NCBI RefSeq assembly: GCF_003944705.1
Contig: NZ_RWIS01000001.1
Span: 620,001-684,000 of the forward strand
Direction of reading: 5' to 3'
Source of the DNA: Hymenobacter metallilatus
Lineage (GTDB): Bacteria > Bacteroidota > Bacteroidia > Cytophagales > Hymenobacteraceae
Length of the DNA stretch: 64,000 nucleotides
Of the stretch, positions 61,215-64,000 are shown in pieces. The first letter of the stretch is position 1, and the number at the start of each line of letters is the position of its first letter. Made by a program: the position numbers and the translations under genes. The notes beneath the pieces were generated by a model that saw only the letters and a program-made list of their open reading frames with translations, searched no databases and had not been told where the DNA came from.

Positions 61215-62930
61215 CTAAGCCATTTCAGGCTGTTTGGTTTGTCTTTGTAATACGGCTCGTACCGCAGTGAGTAGTAACAGCAGCACCGCCAGCATCTGGC
61301 AGGCGGGGCCGAGCAGTTCGCCGTACTTCACGTAAAATGTTTGCTCAGTGTTCAGATGCACGGTGGCGCGGCTTACGGCCGGCACCCACCAGCCGGTTTG
61401 CTGGGTAATTTCGCCCTTCTGATTGATAAAGCCCGAAATGCCGGTGTTGGCCGAGCGGGCCACGTCGCGGCGGGTTTCGATGGCGCGCAGGGTAGCGTAC
61501 TGCAGGTGCTGCAGGTGCCCCGGCGAATCGCTCCACCACCCGTCGTTGGTGATGATGCCGATGAGCGTAGCCCCGTTCTGCGCGTACTGGTTCACGAAGT
61601 CGCCGTACACTGATTCGTAGCAGATGACGGGGGCTACTTTGAGGGCGGGCGTGGCGGTTTGGTACACCGTGCGCTCATCCTGGGAGCCCAGGCCACCGGC
61701 CGTGCCGCCCAAATCAATTACAAACATGCTCAGCCAGGGTGGCACGCCCTCCACGCCTGGCACCAGCCGACTTTTGTGGTAAAACTGCCCCGGCCCCGGC
61801 AGATGCACGGCCGCGTTGAAGATGTCGTAGTACCCCAAATCCTCACGGAAGCGGGCGGTAGGGCTGGCCTTGGCTTTGTCGGGGCCATACTGCTGCACGG
61901 AGGTCAGGCCAGTGATGAGGTCGAGGCCGGGGTGCTGGGCCAGCCAGCTGCGCAGGCGCTGCACTTTGGGGTAGCCGTTGAAGGTGGCCTCGAAGTAGGT
62001 TTCGTCGAGACTGGTTTCGGGCCAGAGCACCAGCTTGGTGCTGGGCGTAAGGCTCTGCTCGGTAAGAGTGAGCAGGCGGGTCAGCTGCTCATCATAGGAT
62101 ACGAAACGGGAGCCGCCCTCAAACTTCTCGTTGTAGGGGTCGATGTTGGGCTGCACGGCCAGCACTTCCACGGCCTCGCCTTTTTCCTGGTAGCTGCTTC
62201 CGATGTAGTAGGATAACCCAATGGGCAGGATAATGGATAGGAGGCAGAGAATTAAAAATGAAGAATTAAAAATTAAAAATGGTCGGCTTTCTGAGTTTTC
62301 GATAGTCTGATTTTCAATTTTTGATTTTTCATTTCTAATTGAAAAAAACGCCAGCAAATTCACCACCCACATCCAGAGGGAGCCGCCCAGAAAACCGGTG
62401 TACTCGTACCACTGCACCCACTGGTTGGCCTGGGCGAAACCGTTGCCCAGCGTCAGCCAGGGCCAGGTAAGGAACCAGTGCAGGTGCAGCTGCTCGAAGG
62501 CAATCCAGAACACAGGCAGGGAGGCATAGCCCAGCCTGGGCCCGAAGTGCTTTTTGGTCAGGCGAAAGGCCGTAAGGGGCAAACTCATGAGGGCAGCGTT
62601 GGCCACCACGGCCGTAATGCCACCCCACAACGTGCTGTAGCTCACCCAGTAAGTAGCAAACAGGTTCCAGAGCAGCAGCAGCAGGTAGCTGTAGCGCCAC
62701 ACCTTCCAGCCGCTGGCCCCGCGTTGGGTGAGCAGCTGCTCCAGCTTGAGGTAGGGCACCCAGGCCACCAGCAGTACCGTCGCCAGCGCGGCCGGATGCA
62801 CCGGCCAGCCCAGCCACAGCAAAAAGCCCCCCAGCAGCGCCAGCATGGTAGGCAGCCAAAACGCTGGGGTAGTGGCCGCGGGCGTGGTGGCAGGGGCGGC
62901 GGCGCGGGTAGCGTTATTCGGCACGGTCAT
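61215..62930 (-). CDS. lnt: Apolipoprotein N-acyltransferase
   Basis: 571 residues. Adds the third acyl chain to lipoproteins at the inner membrane. Several N-terminal helices, then a nitrilase-like domain with Glu in LWPETSLDE, Lys in FYHKSRLVPGVE and Cys in VICYESVYGDF. ATG 62930 is 17 bp inside rsmI. Codons before it belong to rsmI. Confidence 0.93.
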   Translation of the reverse strand: MTVPNNATRAAAPATTPAATTPAFWLPTMLALLGGFLLWLGWPVHPAALATVLLVAWVPYLKLEQLLTQRGASGWKVWRYSYLLLLLWNLFATYWVSYSTLWGGITAVVANAALMSLPLTAFRLTKKHFGPRLGYASLPVFWIAFEQLHLHWFLTWPWLTLGNGFAQANQWVQWYEYTGFLGGSLWMWVVNLLAFFSIRNEKSKIENQTIENSESRPFLIFNSSFLILCLLSIILPIGLSYYIGSSYQEKGEAVEVLAVQPNIDPYNEKFEGGSRFVSYDEQLTRLLTLTEQSLTPSTKLVLWPETSLDETYFEATFNGYPKVQRLRSWLAQHPGLDLITGLTSVQQYGPDKAKASPTARFREDLGYYDIFNAAVHLPGPGQFYHKSRLVPGVEGVPPWLSMFVIDLGGTAGGLGSQDERTVYQTATPALKVAPVICYESVYGDFVNQYAQNGATLIGIITNDGWWSDSPGHLQHLQYATLRAIETRRDVARSANTGISGFINQKGEITQQTGWWVPAVSRATVHLNTEQTFYVKYGELLGPACQMLAVLLLLLTAVRAVLQRQTKQPEMA

Positions 62931-63657
62931 CGTTTTTGTATCGGTCTTCTTTGGCGGCGCGCTCCTCTTTGCGGCCCTGCACCACCAGCACAATTTCGCC
63001 TTTGATGGCGGAGCGGGCGGCAAAACTGGCGGCCAGCTCCGCCAGGGGCGCCGTTACGGTTTCCTCAAACAGCTTGGTCAGCTCCCGGCTCACGGAAGCG
63101 GGTCGCTTGGGGCCCAGTACCTCGGCCAACTGCTCCAGCGTTTTTACAATGCGGTGCGGCGACTCGTAGAAAATCATGGTGCGGTGCTCCTGGGCCAGCT
63201 CCTGCAGGCGCGTCTGGCGGCCCTTTTTCACCGGCAGAAACCCCTCAAACGTGAACCGCTCGGCCCCAAACCCCGATTTCAGCAAAGCCGGCACAAAGGC
63301 CGTGGCTCCCGGCAAACATTCCACCTTGAGGCCCCGCGCCAGGCACTCCCGCACCAACAGAAACCCGGGGTCGGAAATTCCGGGGGTGCCGGCATCCGAT
63401 ACCAGGGCCATGGTTTCGCCTTTCTCCAGGCGCTCCAGCAGGCGCTGTACCTGCTGGTGCTCGTTGTGCAGGTGGTAGCTGAGCATGGGCTTCTTTAGGC
63501 CCAGGTGCTGCAGCAGCCGGCCGCTGGTACGGGTGTCCTCGGCCAGCACAGTATCCACCTCACCCAGCACCCGAATGGCCCGCAGGGTAATATCCTCCAG
63601 GTTGCCAATGGGCGTGGGCACCAGATAGAGCAACGTTTTTTCTTGGGGTTCAGCCAT
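62914..63657 (-). CDS. rsmI: 16S rRNA (cytidine-1402-2'-O)-methyltransferase
   Basis: 247 residues. Typical N-terminus LYLVPTPIGNLEDIT, VSDAGTPGISDPG (about residues 80-92) and YESPHRIVKTL. Methylates C1402 in 16S rRNA. It overlaps lnt by 17 bp, so they are probably co-expressed. A TACCTTTG box (63663-63670) lies directly ahead of the ATG. Confidence 0.95.
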   Translation of the reverse strand: MAEPQEKTLLYLVPTPIGNLEDITLRAIRVLGEVDTVLAEDTRTSGRLLQHLGLKKPMLSYHLHNEHQQVQRLLERLEKGETMALVSDAGTPGISDPGFLLVRECLARGLKVECLPGATAFVPALLKSGFGAERFTFEGFLPVKKGRQTRLQELAQEHRTMIFYESPHRIVKTLEQLAEVLGPKRPASVSRELTKLFEETVTAPLAELAASFAARSAIKGEIVLVVQGRKEERAAKEDRYKNDDRAE

Positions 63658-63662
63658 ACCGG

Positions 63663-63670
63663 CAAAGGTA
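63663..63670 (-). promoter_or_regulatory. Candidate -7 box (TACCTTTG) for rsmI
   Basis: The box ends 5 nt before ATG 63657, implying a leaderless or very short-leader mRNA. -33 is not well matched. Confidence 0.4.
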
Positions 63671-63673
63671 GTT

Positions 63674-63790
63674 GAAGGGAGTTGCTAGTTTCTAGTTGCT
63701 AGTTGCTGGTTGCTAGTTGTCTGGATGCACATGCCAACCAGTTATCAACAACTAGAAACCAGCAACTAGAAACCAGCAACTAGAAACCAG
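63674..63790. repeat. Inverted repeat of TAGTTGCTGGTTTC 14-mers
   Basis: GAGTTGCTAGTTTCTAGTTGCTAG faces inverse copies of TAGTTGCTGGTTTC. The last codons (Ala-Gly-Phe) and stop of the partial gene at 63780 come from a repeat unit. Confidence 0.88.
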
Positions 63791-64000
63791 CAATTTCCTC
63801 CCCGCCATAGTCAGCGGCCAGTTGGTCGATGGCGGCGGCTAGCTTATGGTCTTTGTCGGTTACGCGGTTGCCGGCGTCGTGGGTACGCAGGCGGAAGCTG
63901 ACTACGTTGTACTCGTTACTCCACCACGGGTGGTGCTCCTGGTACTCGGCTTCCTCGGCCACGTCGCTCATAAAGCTGAAGGCCATTTTGAAATCAGAGA
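63780..64000 (-). CDS. 4a-hydroxytetrahydrobiopterin dehydratase (partial)
   Basis: The C-terminal part only; the start lies beyond the window edge. SDFKMAFSFMSDVAEEAEYQ followed by EHHPWWSNEYNVVSFRLRTHD is the pterin-4a-carbinolamine dehydratase signature with the His-His pair. Recycles the pterin cofactor. Confidence 0.88.
   Translation of the reverse strand, partial: SDFKMAFSFMSDVAEEAEYQEHHPWWSNEYNVVSFRLRTHDAGNRVTDKDHKLAAAIDQLAADYGGEEIAGF

Overview
The window looks like chromosome of a high-GC member of the Bacteroidota, most like Hymenobacter or a relative (Cytophagales). Supporting signs are Bacteroidota-type gene families (long NusB, DUF1573, DUF4293, DUF6970-like and DUF2846 proteins, a DAHP synthase/chorismate mutase fusion, type IX secretion C-terminal domains), promoters of the TTG-N20-TAnnTTTG kind, and few visible Shine-Dalgarno sites. 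The genus is inferred from gene content only. I see no rRNA, CRISPR array, transposase, phage or plasmid gene.

Layout. 1-6.0 kb, minus strand: nusB, YtxH protein, NAD isocitrate/isopropylmalate dehydrogenase, DUF1573 lipoprotein, yajC, YbbR/CdaR-like protein, coaE. 6.1-17.6 kb: leucine dehydrogenase-family enzyme, two half-size ABC exporters, a DAO-type oxidoreductase, a sorting-domain protein, two tRNA-Pro genes, truA, a GNAT and a thiolase. 17.6-26.3 kb: small membrane and lipoproteins, thioredoxin-like, DinB-like, DgkA, a second GNAT, a TetR-SDR pair and fumC. 27-31 kb: ECF sigma factor, an anti-sigma/CarboxypepD/TonB fusion, and a divergent von Willebrand A protein.

33.8-38.7 kb is the most notable region. 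An aromatic amino acid operon (prephenate dehydratase, aminotransferase, prephenate dehydrogenase, DAHP synthase-chorismate mutase) follows two successive leader peptides of 19 and 27 codons. Both are crowded with Phe and Tyr codons, and each is followed by an intrinsic terminator. This reads as a tandem ribosome-mediated attenuator. Paralogous TPR proteins flank the operon.

39-50 kb: a large unknown exported protein, a phospholipid acyltransferase, a duplicated two-gene module (metallophosphoesterase lipoprotein plus beta-barrel-like protein), and a pair made of a receiver/thioredoxin reductase-like protein and a cyclic-nucleotide-binding histidine kinase. 50-64 kb: DUF2846 protein, radA, a thioredoxin-fold protein without its cysteines, an epimerase, a degraded sorting-domain gene, a radical SAM enzyme, an XRE-membrane protein, an aspartic protease, a FeoB-associated peptide, an inositol monophosphatase, lnt, rsmI and a partial pterin carbinolamine dehydratase.

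A striking global feature is a set of modular inverted repeats that fill intergenic spaces. Their arms are built from short degenerate units such as GTGAAATG or TAGTTGTTGGT, or from GTCATCCTGAGC-type modules. At more than ten genes the stop codon lies inside or within a few bases of a repeat arm. They also lengthen several open frames artificially at the N-terminus.
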